In this document: positions 17,389 through 26,453 of the stretch, piece after piece
Layout: every line of letters begins with the position of its first letter
Position numbering within the stretch: the stretch's first letter is position 1
Assembly (NCBI RefSeq): GCF_000334455.1
Contig: NZ_BANX01000005.1
Location: 326,608-390,607 of the forward strand
Direction: 5' to 3'
Source: Gordonia soli NBRC 108243
GTDB taxonomy: Bacteria; Actinomycetota; Actinomycetes; Mycobacteriales; Mycobacteriaceae
Length of the DNA: 64,000 nucleotides
Notes under the pieces: generated by a model
What the model saw: only the letters and a program-made list of their open reading frames with translations
Database searches by the model: none
What the model was told of the DNA's origin: nothing
Program-made: the position numbers and the translations under genes

Positions 17389-18161
17389 CGAACGACGTCT
17401 CGGTGCATCGCGGCAGAGCTGACGGCCCCACAGTTGCGAGGGTGGTGATGAACTCACCGCCTTCCAGCAACGGCCGAAGACACCGCTTCAGGCCTGCGGC
17501 GAGAAGGGTCTCGTGCGATAGCTGATCGCGTGGAGCTGACAAGCACCAGAGGATCTACGTCTCCCTGGTGCTGGCTGACCGTGCCCTCGCGCCATGGACA
17601 CCCACTCGACCCGGCGAACACACGCTGATCGACACTTGGACCTACCGAGGGTTGTCCAACGCGAACTATCGCTGTTCATCCCGCCGCCGCTATCGGCCTC
17701 GGATGCCGCACTCGGTAGAACCCGATAGTGCCGACGCATCTGGCGGGGACTGTGACGGCGGTGCGACAACCCGTTCGCCAGTTGGGTTTCCGACGCAACC
17801 GACCATCGAGTGTGAGTCGTGATCGCCGTCGGCAACGGCGCTCATGAAGTGCGGGGAAGTCGACGGCGGGGATCGGCTACTCGGGTACACAGGGGCGATT
17901 GGTCCGACGACGTCTCCGTGGCAACGCATCTGAGACAGAACGGGATACACGGTGCCGTGACAGTCTGACAGCGTCCCCATCGTTGCCGAGGACCGACGAA
18001 CGGAGCCATCGGAGGCGGACGCCTCCGCAGACCCGGTCGCGTGGTGGGCGGGCGTCCTGGTTTGGGGACTGCCGGCGGAGTGATGGTGCACTTTACGCTC
18101 ATCCGCGGGTGGCGTTGCGTAACGGGCGTGGTGCCCCGGTGATGGAGTGGAGCGACTGATC
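17389..18161. other. Gene-free interval
   Basis: No convincing coding region on either strand in about 770 bp; short open frames lack start signals and protein-like composition. One tight hairpin, CGGAGGC-GGAC-GCCTCCG, occurs near 18008-18025 and could be a terminator or RNA element. The interval may hold decayed genes. Confidence 0.5.
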
Positions 18162-19157
18162 ATGATGCGGTCCAACTATTCTGAAGGCCATCGAGACCAT
18201 CGAGGCTGGTGCGGGCGGGGCGTCATGGGCGGCGCCGCGGGCGTGGCGATGACGGTCGGCGCGCTCGTGATGGCACCGGGCTCAGCTTCGGCGGCGTTGC
18301 CGGCTGAATGCGTGCAGCCCGATCTCGCCGGGGTGGTGACGTGCACCTACACTGCAGCAGGCCCACACACGCTGGAGCTCCCTGCTGGTGTGGGGTCGGT
18401 GCAGGTGACCGCGATCGGTGGCCACGGCGGCACATCCCAGAACCGTGCCGGTGGCAAGGGTGCGGAGGTGACCGGCACCATCGCGGTGCCCCCTCGGTCA
18501 CGAACCCTGGTTGCTGTGGTCGCCGGCAACGGCGCTGATACCCAGCCTGGCCCCGACCGGACCGGCGGGGCTGGTGGGGTCGGCGGCGGAGGCCGCGGCG
18601 GGACTCCACCTGAGAATGCGGCGACACAGCAGTTCGTACCCGGCGCCGGAGGCGGGGGCGCCTCAGATATCCGCACCGCAGGTGATGATCTGGACAGCCG
18701 AGTACTCGTCGCCGCCGGCGGCGGTGGAGGGGCGTACAACGCTGCTGGCGGCAACGCGGGCGATCCCGGACCCATATCGAACAATGGTGATCGGGTGGCG
18801 GCACAGCCCGGAACAAGCACCGCCGGCGGCGCCGGCGGAGCGTTTCTCGGATTTCTCGACTGGGCCGGGTCTCCTGGAACCAAGGGTAACGGTGGGACCG
18901 GCTCGCCCAGCCAGCCGGATACAAGTGTCCGATTCGTTGTCGGAGGTGGCGGAGGCGGTGCAGGCGTGTACGGCGGGGGCGGCGGCGCACCTCAGGGTGG
19001 GGGCGCTGGTGGCTCGTCTATGGTCCCGGCGGGCGGAACCCTCGCCCTCAGTGACAAGAACCCATCGATCACCATCACCTACCGACCACCCACGCCATCG
19101 AACCCGCCGTGCCCCTGGCAGTTGTGCATCGACCCGGGAAAGTTCGGCAGCAGCTGA
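18162..19157 (+). CDS. Secreted glycine-rich protein
   Basis: A 331-residue protein. A Sec signal peptide ends near APGSASA. A short beta-type domain (CTYTAAGPHTLELPAGVGSV) follows, then a long Gly-rich region with GGAGGVGGGGRGG and GGGGGGAGVYGGGGG runs, and finally a Pro/Cys tail. The layout matches the glycine-rich, beta-helical surface proteins of actinobacteria. It is not PE-PGRS: there is no PE domain. ATG 18162 follows GGAG; ATG 18165 is an alternative. Confidence 0.75.
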   Translation: MMRSNYSEGHRDHRGWCGRGVMGGAAGVAMTVGALVMAPGSASAALPAECVQPDLAGVVTCTYTAAGPHTLELPAGVGSVQVTAIGGHGGTSQNRAGGKGAEVTGTIAVPPRSRTLVAVVAGNGADTQPGPDRTGGAGGVGGGGRGGTPPENAATQQFVPGAGGGGASDIRTAGDDLDSRVLVAAGGGGGAYNAAGGNAGDPGPISNNGDRVAAQPGTSTAGGAGGAFLGFLDWAGSPGTKGNGGTGSPSQPDTSVRFVVGGGGGGAGVYGGGGGAPQGGGAGGSSMVPAGGTLALSDKNPSITITYRPPTPSNPPCPWQLCIDPGKFGSS

Positions 19158-19400
19158 CGCAGGATCGTGGTGGGCCCGGAAGGGGCCGTGGCAGAGGAGA
19201 AGCGTCGTTCGACGACGGTCAGCTGTAGGTTGCCGACACGGCGTGGAAGGTGGCTGCGGTGTCGACTCTGGCCGCCACATCTGTGGCAGCGCCGCCGCGC
19301 GTCGGTTCGCCACCCGAACACGGGCCTCGGTCAGCCCATCACCGGCAAGTCCTCGGCCTCCGAGAGAAGTACTTCACTGACTGTCTGCTGGCGTTCTGCA

Positions 19401-19604
19401 TCACCACGAGTCCGCCACGATCGTTTCCGGCAGCGGCGGCGAATACGGCAGCGTCAGAAGGATCTCGTCGTATGCGGAGTGCGCTGTCGGGACGTGAATC
19501 TGGGACTGTGAGCTCGTAGGGCCTATGAGATTCTGTTCGTAGATCTCCGCGTCGCTTGTCACTCGAATCGAATTCACGACCGACCATGCGGTGAAACGTC
19601 GCAT
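19401..19604 (-). CDS. Possible small protein downstream of the alcohol dehydrogenase
   Basis: A 67-codon frame starts 5 nt after the dehydrogenase stop on the same strand and has fairly normal composition (DAEIYEQNLIG, YDEILLTLPYSPPLPE). No family, signal or membrane segment is visible and the ribosome site is weak. It may be a remnant. The remaining 19158-19400 shows no gene. Confidence 0.25.
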   Translation of the reverse strand: MRRFTAWSVVNSIRVTSDAEIYEQNLIGPTSSQSQIHVPTAHSAYDEILLTLPYSPPLPETIVADSW

Positions 19605-19608
19605 CTGG

Positions 19609-20760
19609 TCATGGGTGTTCGTTGGGTCCGTTTCGCGTCAGCGGTGCTCGGTGTAGGACGAGTTTGGTGGTGTGTGCTTGGTAGGCGACGGGAGCGTCGT
19701 CCCAGTCGGCGAGGGTGGTCGTGACCAGTTCGGCGGGGAAGTCGGTGGTGGCCACGAAGTCGAGGAGTGCAGGCAGGATCGGCCGGACGTGAGAGATGCC
19801 GATGTGCAGGGTGGCGTCGTTGGCGTACATGTGCATCAGCGGCACCTTGGTTCCCGGGGGCAGGTAATACCCGACTGGAGTACACATTCCGCCGGGGGTC
19901 AGGGAGCGAAGCGCTGCGTCCACTCCCGCTGCGGTGGAGGTGCATTCGACCACGAGGTCGTATCGACGATCCGGGAGATCGGCACGGCGTAGCTTGCGCT
20001 TGCGGACCGGATGCACGGTGGCGCCGAACCGTTCGGCGATGGCCAGTCGTTCGGGGCGGTGATCGACATAGTCCACGTGCTCGGCCCTGTGGGCGACGGC
20101 GAGGCCGGCTGCATAGAGGCCGATGCTCTGTCCCGCACCGCCGAGGACCAGCACCGAGCCGCCGGGTCGTTGTTCGAGCGCTGGGACCACGCACCGCCAG
20201 GCGTCGGAGAGGTTGTCGCTGGCCGCGGCCACCCGCAGCGGATTCAGTCCGTCGGGGACCTTGACGAGCATGTGGTCGGCGTAGGGGATTCGCAGCAGGT
20301 CGGCGACCATCCCACCCCAGGGCCCACTGGCCGGTCCGAACCCGAACGCCGACAACGTGGATCCTGAGGCGGTCGTCCAGCACTTCGCCGTCAGACCGCG
20401 CCGACACTCGACGCAGTCACCGCACGACACCGCCCATGGCACCACCACGATGTCGCCGACGTTGAGGTCGGTGACGGCCGCGCCCAGTTCTACGATCTCG
20501 GCGACGCATTCGTGCCCGATACCGATCGGGCCTCGAAAGGGCACCGTGCCGCAGATGCTGCCCACGATGGGATCGACGAGGCCGACCCGCATTCCGACCT
20601 GCATGGCACGCGAAACATGCCGGTGTATGGGCAGGGTGTCGCCGTCGCAGCGTGAGGCGATGAACGGACGCACGATCGCATCACGAATGTCCTGCAGGTG
20701 CGGGGAGGGGCGCTCACGCCATTGCAGATCGTGCGCGCCGATCAGTTGCAGTTCCCGCAT
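19609..20760 (-). CDS. Zinc-dependent medium-chain alcohol dehydrogenase
   Basis: A 383-residue MDR-family enzyme. Catalytic-zinc region GIGHECVAEIVELG (about 85-98) and structural-zinc Cys set CGDCVECRRGLTAKC (about 116-130) are both intact. A Rossmann fold with LVLGGAGQSIGLYAAG (about 203-218) binds NAD(P). Resembles glutathione-independent, formaldehyde- or threonine-dehydrogenase-like members. Its ATG overlaps the stop of the tautomerase gene by one base, so the two are coupled. The substrate is unknown. Confidence 0.87.
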   Translation of the reverse strand: MRELQLIGAHDLQWRERPSPHLQDIRDAIVRPFIASRCDGDTLPIHRHVSRAMQVGMRVGLVDPIVGSICGTVPFRGPIGIGHECVAEIVELGAAVTDLNVGDIVVVPWAVSCGDCVECRRGLTAKCWTTASGSTLSAFGFGPASGPWGGMVADLLRIPYADHMLVKVPDGLNPLRVAAASDNLSDAWRCVVPALEQRPGGSVLVLGGAGQSIGLYAAGLAVAHRAEHVDYVDHRPERLAIAERFGATVHPVRKRKLRRADLPDRRYDLVVECTSTAAGVDAALRSLTPGGMCTPVGYYLPPGTKVPLMHMYANDATLHIGISHVRPILPALLDFVATTDFPAELVTTTLADWDDAPVAYQAHTTKLVLHRAPLTRNGPNEHP

Positions 20761-21191
20761 CAGCTCGACGCCGTGGCGCCGGCGGCGAGGGCCTTGAGGT
20801 CGGCGAATCGGACGATCGCGCCTCCCGCACCCCAGGTGCCCTCGGGCTGCTCGTGGACGAGCACCCACACCCGCAACCCGTCGCTGTCCGTCAGGCCGGC
20901 CGCCGTCGACACGTCGCGGGTGACCTGCTCGACGAGTCCGGCTTTGCGGCGATCGGACAGAGCGCCCTGCGGGACGGTCACATCGATACGGAACCGCGGC
21001 AGTTCGTCGCCCAGGCTGCCGAACGACTCCCGGGGGATCTCGTCGATGCGCGACCACGTCAACGATCGGAAGAACGCGGTATCGGGTGCGCCCTCCCACT
21101 GCAGCAGCGTCGCGGCCAGAGTCGATTGCAGCTGTGTGCGGCTCTCGGCGCTCAGGACGTCGACGGGCAGGGTCAGTTGGATCATCGGCAC
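20760..21191 (-). CDS. Tautomerase superfamily protein with N-terminal Pro-1
   Basis: A 143-residue protein resembling the 4-oxalocrotonate tautomerase/MIF fold duplicated in one chain. With the GTG start at 21191 the sequence begins Met-Pro-Met-Ile-Gln, leaving the catalytic Pro-1 after Met removal; the downstream ATG at 21185 would lose it. That decides the start. It is the first gene of the tautomerase-dehydrogenase operon, controlled by the divergent TetR. A catabolic role on a keto/enol substrate is inference. Confidence 0.8.
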   Translation of the reverse strand: MPMIQLTLPVDVLSAESRTQLQSTLAATLLQWEGAPDTAFFRSLTWSRIDEIPRESFGSLGDELPRFRIDVTVPQGALSDRRKAGLVEQVTRDVSTAAGLTDSDGLRVWVLVHEQPEGTWGAGGAIVRFADLKALAAGATASS

Positions 21192-21213
21192 GGCGGATGC
21201 ACCCCTCTAGGAT

Positions 21214-21229
21214 TATGACGCTCGTAATA
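21214..21229. promoter_or_regulatory. TetR operator site 1
   Basis: TATGACGctCGTAATA is a 16-bp palindrome with 6 of 7 arm bases matching. Consensus with site 2 is TATGACG-N2-CGTCATA. It lies 23 bp upstream of the tautomerase start. Confidence 0.65.
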
Positions 21230-21248
21230 TTTGTCGTGGACGGTACGC

Positions 21249-21264
21249 TAAGACGGTCGTCATA
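21249..21264. promoter_or_regulatory. TetR operator site 2
   Basis: TAAGACGgtCGTCATA is the same palindrome with 6 of 7 arm bases matching. Its centre is 35 bp from that of site 1. It lies 24 bp upstream of the tetR start, so one repressor could control both directions. Confidence 0.65.
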
Positions 21265-21287
21265 GGCAAGAGGAGCGGGAGGACGTG

Positions 21288-21860
21288 ATGGCTCGATCTC
21301 GAGCGCGTGAGCAGATGGTCGCCGGGACGGCCGACCTGCTAGGGCGGCGTGGACTCCGCGCGACGAGCGTGCGGGAGCTGGCGAAACACTCGGGAGCTCC
21401 GTTGGGGTCGACTTATCACCATTTCCCGGGCGGGAAGACGCAGATGGCAGTCGAAGCCGTGCAGTTCGCGGACGCGATGATCACCCGCACACTGACCGCA
21501 GAGTTGGCGGCCTCGGATCCGGTCGCGGGACTGCGATCATTCATCGATCTGTGGCGAAAGATCGTCGTGGACAGTGAGTTCCGGGCCGGCTGCCCGGTGC
21601 TGGCGGTCTCGGTTGAGGAGCCCGACGACGACGACTCACCCCTGCGGGCCGCGGCGAGTGCGTTTACGCAGTGGATCGAGCTGCTCGCCGACGCGATGCG
21701 AGCTCACGGAGCCAACGCCATCGAGGCCGAACGCCTCGCCACGTTGATCGTGGCCTCGGTCGAAGGCACTGTGGCGATCTGTCGCGCACAGCGCAGCACT
21801 ATCGCTCTGGACCTGACCGCCGACGCCCTGGAAGGTGCCGTCCGTAGTGCGATCAGATGA
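21288..21860 (+). CDS. TetR/AcrR-family regulator, LmrA/YxaF-like
   Basis: A 190-residue regulator. The N-terminal helix-turn-helix (about 8-55) includes TSVRELAKHSGAPLGSTYHHF followed by PGGKTQ, the signature of the LmrA/YxaF subgroup. The C-terminal domain has GCPVLAVSVE, also typical. It is divergent from the tautomerase-dehydrogenase operon with paired palindromes between, so repression of that operon is likely. GTG 21285 is an alternative start; GAGCGGGAGG provides the ribosome site. Confidence 0.88.
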   Translation: MARSRAREQMVAGTADLLGRRGLRATSVRELAKHSGAPLGSTYHHFPGGKTQMAVEAVQFADAMITRTLTAELAASDPVAGLRSFIDLWRKIVVDSEFRAGCPVLAVSVEEPDDDDSPLRAAASAFTQWIELLADAMRAHGANAIEAERLATLIVASVEGTVAICRAQRSTIALDLTADALEGAVRSAIR

Positions 21861-21940
21861 CACCTCCATCCCAGTCGTACAGGTTCTGGTCAGGCGGCAC
21901 TGAGCAATACGCCAACTGAGCGAGTATTCAGGAGGGCGCC

Positions 21941-22024
21941 ATGGTCGACGAGCCGAAAGATCCTGAGATCGTGCGATGGCTGCACCACGACGTACCAGGC
22001 CGATGGCGCCACCTGCTGGTCTGA
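21941..22024 (+). CDS. Possible 27-residue peptide or broken gene start
   Basis: ATG 21941 follows a perfect AGGAGG with 5-nt spacing, one of the best ribosome sites in the region, yet the frame stops after 27 codons (MVDEPKDPEIVRWLHHDV and 9 more). The +1 frame stays open to about 22110 with protein-like residues (CWSEGRIVQQADRLVRVSDD), which suggests a frameshifted small gene. Neither reading is recognised. Confidence 0.3.
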   Translation: MVDEPKDPEIVRWLHHDVPGRWRHLLV

Positions 22025-22202
22025 GGGCAGGATCGTCCAACAGGCCGATCGCCTCGTACGAGTATCTGATGACGCGACGGATGAACCACGATGGCGCTGC
22101 TGCGTGACGGCGCATGGGTGACTGGGGAGCTCGTGTGGTCGTCTGTTCAAAACCGCGACCTGGGCCGCGCGCGGCCAGTCCGTCGGCGAACGATTCGCCA
22201 GT

Positions 22203-22490
22203 GTGAAGTGGATTCAGTCTATACTGGATGTGGTGGGAGATGGAGGATCACGACCAGTTCGGCGGCCTGGACCGTTGGTGGCGGATCAACTTGCCGCGGC
22301 GCGGCGCGGCGCTCGAATCGCTCGGGTCGCGGCGGTTGTGGCCACCGTCGGTCTGACCGTCACGATCATCTTTGTTGTCACCGAACCTGCCGCCGCAGCA
22401 ACCGCTTTCAGTGCTCTCGTCACGGTGTGCGCGCTGGTCGTCGAGATTGTCTACATACACCGAGGTGCGATTGGCGCTGATCTGCGATAG
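22203..22490 (+). CDS. Possible small membrane protein
   Basis: A 95-codon frame from GTG 22203. A basic stretch is followed by two hydrophobic segments (IARVAAVVATVGLTVTIIFV and ATAFSALVTVCALVVEIVYI). An overlapping frame from ATG 22241 is an alternative reading but ends after about 38 codons. Unrecognised. Confidence 0.35.
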   Translation: MKWIQSILDVVGDGGSRPVRRPGPLVADQLAAARRGARIARVAAVVATVGLTVTIIFVVTEPAAAATAFSALVTVCALVVEIVYIHRGAIGADLR

Positions 22491-22908
22491 ACGTGGCTCG
22501 CGGTGGAGAGTTGGCGGAACTACGTTCATGGCGACCGGCATATCGCCGCAGTGCATGAAAGTCTGTCATCCGCGGATCGTCTGCACCGACCCGCAACTTC
22601 GCGTATTCCGAGTACCTCGTATCGCGCTGCCGTGGATGCGGATTCGATCCCGGCCCGCTTGTCTACCACGTCCAGGAATTGTTCCGCCGGCTGCGCCGCT
22701 GATCTGCCTCGTCGTCACCGACGACCCCGGTACCACCCACCACGCCCCATGCGCATCGCCTACATCGCCACCCGCACCGACGGGCACTCACCGGACCTCA
22801 GCGCGTGCTCAAGCGCCCGCAGACAGTCTCTGAGTTCACCTTCCGAGACGAAGCGTGATCTGGGCTGAAAGGGCCTTTTGCTCAACTCTTTGGGTCGGTT
22901 CGCAGTAC

Positions 22909-23319
22909 CTATTCGCCGGCCAGCCCGAGTTGTGTCAGGAAGTCGAGCTGGTCGAAATAGAGGTGCTCGGAGAGCAGAGTGTTGCCGTCGATGTGGTAAG
23001 TCGCGCTCCATCGGAACGACACCGACTTGCCGGTTGCCTCGACGGTCCCGGATGGGCTCCGCAGAGGGCCATCGTGAACTCCGTCGAACAATCCCTCGAC
23101 TGATGCGTCGTCGCCGCTTTCCACCGACGAGATGATGCTCAGAGTTCCGGCCGAGAAGGCGGTCTGGAACACCGACAGAAATTCCAGTACTTGCTCGCGT
23201 CCGGTGAACACGCCACCTGGTGAGACCAGTTGAGCATCTTCAGACCATGGTTCATCCGAGGGGGTGCGGCTGTTGAATGCCGTGATGTGATTGTCGATGA
23301 CATCTCGCGCGTTACTCAA
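22909..23319 (-). CDS. SnoaL-like/NTF2-fold protein (TTG start)
   Basis: A 136-residue single-domain protein with the SnoaL-like pattern: an N-terminal helix, the motif YHIDGNTLLSEHLYFDQLDFLTQLG at the end and a central FSAGTLSIISSVESGDD strand region. A TTG at 23319 is the start, supported by GGAGGT six bases upstream and by the N-terminal helix (ARDVIDNHITAFN). Such folds serve as isomerases, cyclases or dehydratases, or bind small ligands; the role is unknown. Divergent from the response regulator. Confidence 0.72.
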   Translation of the reverse strand: MSNARDVIDNHITAFNSRTPSDEPWSEDAQLVSPGGVFTGREQVLEFLSVFQTAFSAGTLSIISSVESGDDASVEGLFDGVHDGPLRSPSGTVEATGKSVSFRWSATYHIDGNTLLSEHLYFDQLDFLTQLGLAGE

Positions 23320-23555
23320 GGCTGGACCTCCGATGGCAGAGTCTGTGGGCGTTCCGTGCTGGACCCCGGTGAGGCGAACTCAGGGGGAGTGTCAGGGTCA
23401 GCCCACTCGGGTGCTCACATTAATGAGCTCGGCAATCGCAGGGATAGTCCCATAAATCGGACGTTGCGAATCGAGCTCGTCAAGCCGGTGTCGCGGAATC
23501 GCTGGCCGCTTTATCGTCGGCGTGTGACGGAATGCATCACGGGTGAGAGGTCGGC

Positions 23556-24203
23556 ATGGAGTTGAGCGTGGGAATCGTCGACGATCATCAATCGGCGGTG
23601 TGGGGTATAGAACGCGTTCTTCAGGACGAGCCGAGTATGCGTCTGGCCGCGGCGGCGAAAACCGTCGATGAGTTGATTTCTCTCGCAGCCCGTCTGGACG
23701 TGGTCATACTCGACCTGCGACTGGCCGACGGGACTGTTCCCCAGTCGAACGTGGAACGCCTCAGGGCTGCGGGGTTCGGTGTCCTGGTCTATACCTCAGG
23801 AGAGTATCCGGACCTGCTTCGTTCGGCGGCGCGAGCAGGGGTGCTGGGTATGGTCAGCAAGAGTGCGGACCGGGCCGACGTGGTAGCGGCCATTGCAGCA
23901 GCCGCTCGAGGCAATCCGGTGCTGGGGATGGAATGGGCCGCGGCGATCGACTCGGATCCCGAGCTGGACGCGGTGCGTTTGAGTCCACAACTACAACGGG
24001 TGCTGACGCTGTACGCCAACGGCCACACCGCACGCAGGATCAGCGAGATCATGTATGTGCAGGTCGACACGGTGAACATGTATCTCAAACGAATCCGGCA
24101 GAAGTATGCGGAGGCGGGACGCCCGGCACCGACCAAGCTGGACCTGTTCAAGCGTGCAGTCGAGGACGGACTTCTTCCCCCGCATCGACGAGACCAGCAG
24201 TGA
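23556..24203 (+). CDS. NarL/LuxR-family response regulator
   Basis: A 215-residue regulator. Receiver domain has IVDDHQS, phosphoacceptor Asp in VVILDLRLADG and Lys in MVSKSADR. The DNA-binding part (about 140-205) has LSPQLQRVLTLYANGHTARR and VDTVNMYLKRIRQKY, a divergent LuxR helix-turn-helix. It overlaps the kinase start by four bases (GTGA), heading a three-gene signalling operon. Confidence 0.88.
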   Translation: MELSVGIVDDHQSAVWGIERVLQDEPSMRLAAAAKTVDELISLAARLDVVILDLRLADGTVPQSNVERLRAAGFGVLVYTSGEYPDLLRSAARAGVLGMVSKSADRADVVAAIAAAARGNPVLGMEWAAAIDSDPELDAVRLSPQLQRVLTLYANGHTARRISEIMYVQVDTVNMYLKRIRQKYAEAGRPAPTKLDLFKRAVEDGLLPPHRRDQQ

Positions 24204-25375
24204 AGCACGGTCTCGACGGAGAGCGGATTCAACGATTGTTGTCGCGATTCGTCGGCGCCGGCTTCGTGGCCTTTCTCTTCGTGTCGATTCCGGAGATGAG
24301 GCGAGCTGACGCGCTCGTGTCCGGTTGGTGGACGCCCGCGGCGATCGGTTTGGCCGTGGTTCCCGGATGCGCGCTGTTGACGGCGACGTTCGCCGAGGAT
24401 CTCCGTTGGGTGCGGGTGTTTGCGCGTCTCGCGGCTGTCGGATTCATAGTGGCGATAAGTCTGTGGCTGGTCGCCTGGAACGGCGGCGAACTCGAGGAAC
24501 TGCGCGGTAACTGGCTGGTGATCTTCTCCGGACTCGTCGGGCTGAGTGCCGCGCTGGCCATGCGAGCGATCTGGGCTCTGGTGGTGCAGGTGAGTGCCAC
24601 CACTTTGTCGGCGTTGACGAACCAACTCGGACTTGTGAGCGACCAGTCGCTGATTCCGCGCGTCGCCTACGAAGCACTGTGGGCCTCGACGTACAGCTGT
24701 GTGTTCGTGTTGGCGGTGGTGACTGCGTTGAGAACCGCCCGGTTGCTTGATGTCACCGGTGCGGTGGTCCGCCGTGACGCGCGTGTATCGGCAGCGCGTG
24801 CTGCCCGTGATGCTGAACGAGCGCGTTTCGACGCGCTGATTCACGACCATGTGCTCGCAACGCTCCTGGAAGCCCACCGGGAGCCTCATGATGACGGAAC
24901 GCGCCGACACGCGCGCGCAGCTCTCGCAGAACTGGACGACCTGACGGGCCGCCCGGACGCAATCGGTCAGGTCGGGGCAGCCGCGATCGTCACTCGTCTG
25001 GAGGGGGTTCTGGGCAGTATCGACGACACCACGAACTTCGAGGTCATCATCGACGACGACGACCGGACGGATCATCTCTACCCAGTTGACGTGGTCGCCG
25101 AGATCATCGCAGCCGCAGCCGAAGCGCTCCGTAACAGTGTCAGACACGCAGGTGGCGATGTCCATCGACGGGGTGAGGTGACATTCGAACGCGATCACAT
25201 TCGGGTGGTGGTCGCTGATTCCGGTTCCGGATTCGACGTCGACGCACTCGGAACGGGTCGGCTCGGGATCAACCTGAGTATCACCAGCCGGATGAGCCGA
25301 ATTGCCGGGGGGCGCTCTTCTGTTCGGAGTCAGCCTGGTGCAGGGACTGTGGTGGAACTCGAGTGGCGGCGTTGA
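24200..25375 (+). CDS. Sensor histidine kinase
   Basis: A 391-residue kinase. About five transmembrane helices (18-185), then a coiled linker, the phosphoacceptor motif LIHDHVLATLL (His near 212), N box AAEALRNSVRHAGG, and nucleotide boxes ADSGSGFD and GRLGINLSITSRM. All key residues are visible, so it should be active. GTG 24200 overlaps the response regulator stop. A degenerate partner gene overlaps its 3' end by 13 nt. Confidence 0.85.
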   Translation: MKHGLDGERIQRLLSRFVGAGFVAFLFVSIPEMRRADALVSGWWTPAAIGLAVVPGCALLTATFAEDLRWVRVFARLAAVGFIVAISLWLVAWNGGELEELRGNWLVIFSGLVGLSAALAMRAIWALVVQVSATTLSALTNQLGLVSDQSLIPRVAYEALWASTYSCVFVLAVVTALRTARLLDVTGAVVRRDARVSAARAARDAERARFDALIHDHVLATLLEAHREPHDDGTRRHARAALAELDDLTGRPDAIGQVGAAAIVTRLEGVLGSIDDTTNFEVIIDDDDRTDHLYPVDVVAEIIAAAAEALRNSVRHAGGDVHRRGEVTFERDHIRVVVADSGSGFDVDALGTGRLGINLSITSRMSRIAGGRSSVRSQPGAGTVVELEWRR

Positions 25376-26436
25376 CACAGACCCGGTATTCGAAGGACCG
25401 TAACGACGTCGCCGGGGTCATCGGCCTCTATACGCGTGGGGCCGCGATGGTGGCTGCGGCGGTGGTGCTTGCCGGTACCACCGTGACGGTCGGAACGATC
25501 GGTGTGCAGGCGCGCCTGCCTGTCGCCATAGTTGCGTTGATGAGCTTGATCGCCGGCGCGATCGTCTTGCTGCGGGTGCCTGGCGATCCGTTGCCCTGGC
25601 GCGCAGCTGTATTCGTCTCCGCTATCCCAGCAACCCAGGTCGGCGTGCTGTGCCCGTCGCTGCCGGTTCCTCTCGACCCACTGCAGTTGGCTCCGGCCGT
25701 CGGAGGGGGAGCAGTGTTGTGCGCCTTTCTCTGCACGCGAGGCCGGGTGCTGTGCGCCTGGGGAGGACAGATCGCCGCTCTCGTCGTGCTTGTGTCGTGG
25801 TCTTTGGTCGTGTCGCAACCTGTCTCCATCACCCTGGGACTGTTCGTGTCCAACGCAGGGGTGATGTTGATGGCGACCTACTTTGCCTGGCTGTTGCGGC
25901 CGGCGATCACCACACTGTTCCGCCTGCGCGCAGATCAGACCCGGCTGGAGTCACAGCGCGCGGCCGCGGAGGCCGCGCAGATCGAACGCGCAGCGCAGCA
26001 GACCCGACTGGATCGACTCGCGAGACCCATGCTGGGCCTCATCGCCCACGATTCGATGTCCGATGGGGACGTCGAACGTGCTCGCCTACTCGAAGCGTTG
26101 CTGCGTGACAGCATCAGAGCGCGAGCACTCGATGTGCCCGAGATCAATCGCGCCGCCTGGCAAGCCCGGGCGCGGGGGGTGTCGGTGCAACTCCTGGACG
26201 ACGGCGCGCTGGACACTGTTGAGGTGGCCGCTTCGGCACGATCTCAGTTGTACCGCCTGATCGCCTCGTGCCTCGCCGAGGCCGGCTCCGGAACTGTCAC
26301 GGTCCGGGTCCAGCCCCCCGGCAGGCATGCTGTGGTCACTGTTGTCACCACGATCGATGGGAGCGTGAGCAGTCGAGAGTTGACAGCGAGCGCCTTGGAG
26401 CAACTCGACGAGAGCAGCGGGTGGCAGGTGACATGA
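25363..26436 (+). CDS. Membrane protein with degenerate kinase-like cytoplasmic domain
   Basis: A 357-residue protein. Five to six N-terminal transmembrane helices are followed by a coiled segment (RAAAEAAQIERAAQQTRLDR) and a cytoplasmic domain with LGLIAHDSMSDGDVERARLL and ARARGVSVQLLDDGALD. The layout copies a histidine kinase, but no N box Asn or DxGxG nucleotide site is present, so ATP-dependent activity is unlikely. It probably modulates the preceding kinase. Similar kinase-plus-pseudokinase arrangements occur in other actinomycetes. Confidence 0.72.
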   Translation: MAALTQTRYSKDRNDVAGVIGLYTRGAAMVAAAVVLAGTTVTVGTIGVQARLPVAIVALMSLIAGAIVLLRVPGDPLPWRAAVFVSAIPATQVGVLCPSLPVPLDPLQLAPAVGGGAVLCAFLCTRGRVLCAWGGQIAALVVLVSWSLVVSQPVSITLGLFVSNAGVMLMATYFAWLLRPAITTLFRLRADQTRLESQRAAAEAAQIERAAQQTRLDRLARPMLGLIAHDSMSDGDVERARLLEALLRDSIRARALDVPEINRAAWQARARGVSVQLLDDGALDTVEVAASARSQLYRLIASCLAEAGSGTVTVRVQPPGRHAVVTVVTTIDGSVSSRELTASALEQLDESSGWQVT

Positions 26437-26453
26437 CGATGTGAGCACCGACC

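Larger units (their letters stand above)
21861..22908. other. Interval with only small, uncertain open frames
   Basis: About 1 kb between the TetR gene and the NTF2-like gene. Apart from the two small frames listed separately (21941 and 22203), nothing on either strand looks like a conserved gene. The second half (22500-22908) is AT-richer than the core and may be decayed sequence. Confidence 0.5.

Noticed and set aside
17568..17822. 84-codon open frame in the gene-poor stretch
   Set aside because: No ribosome site, Arg/Ser/Pro-rich composition and no recognisable motif.
18162..19157. PE-PGRS protein
   Set aside because: Gly-rich but with a Sec signal and no PE domain; it fits generic glycine-rich secreted proteins.
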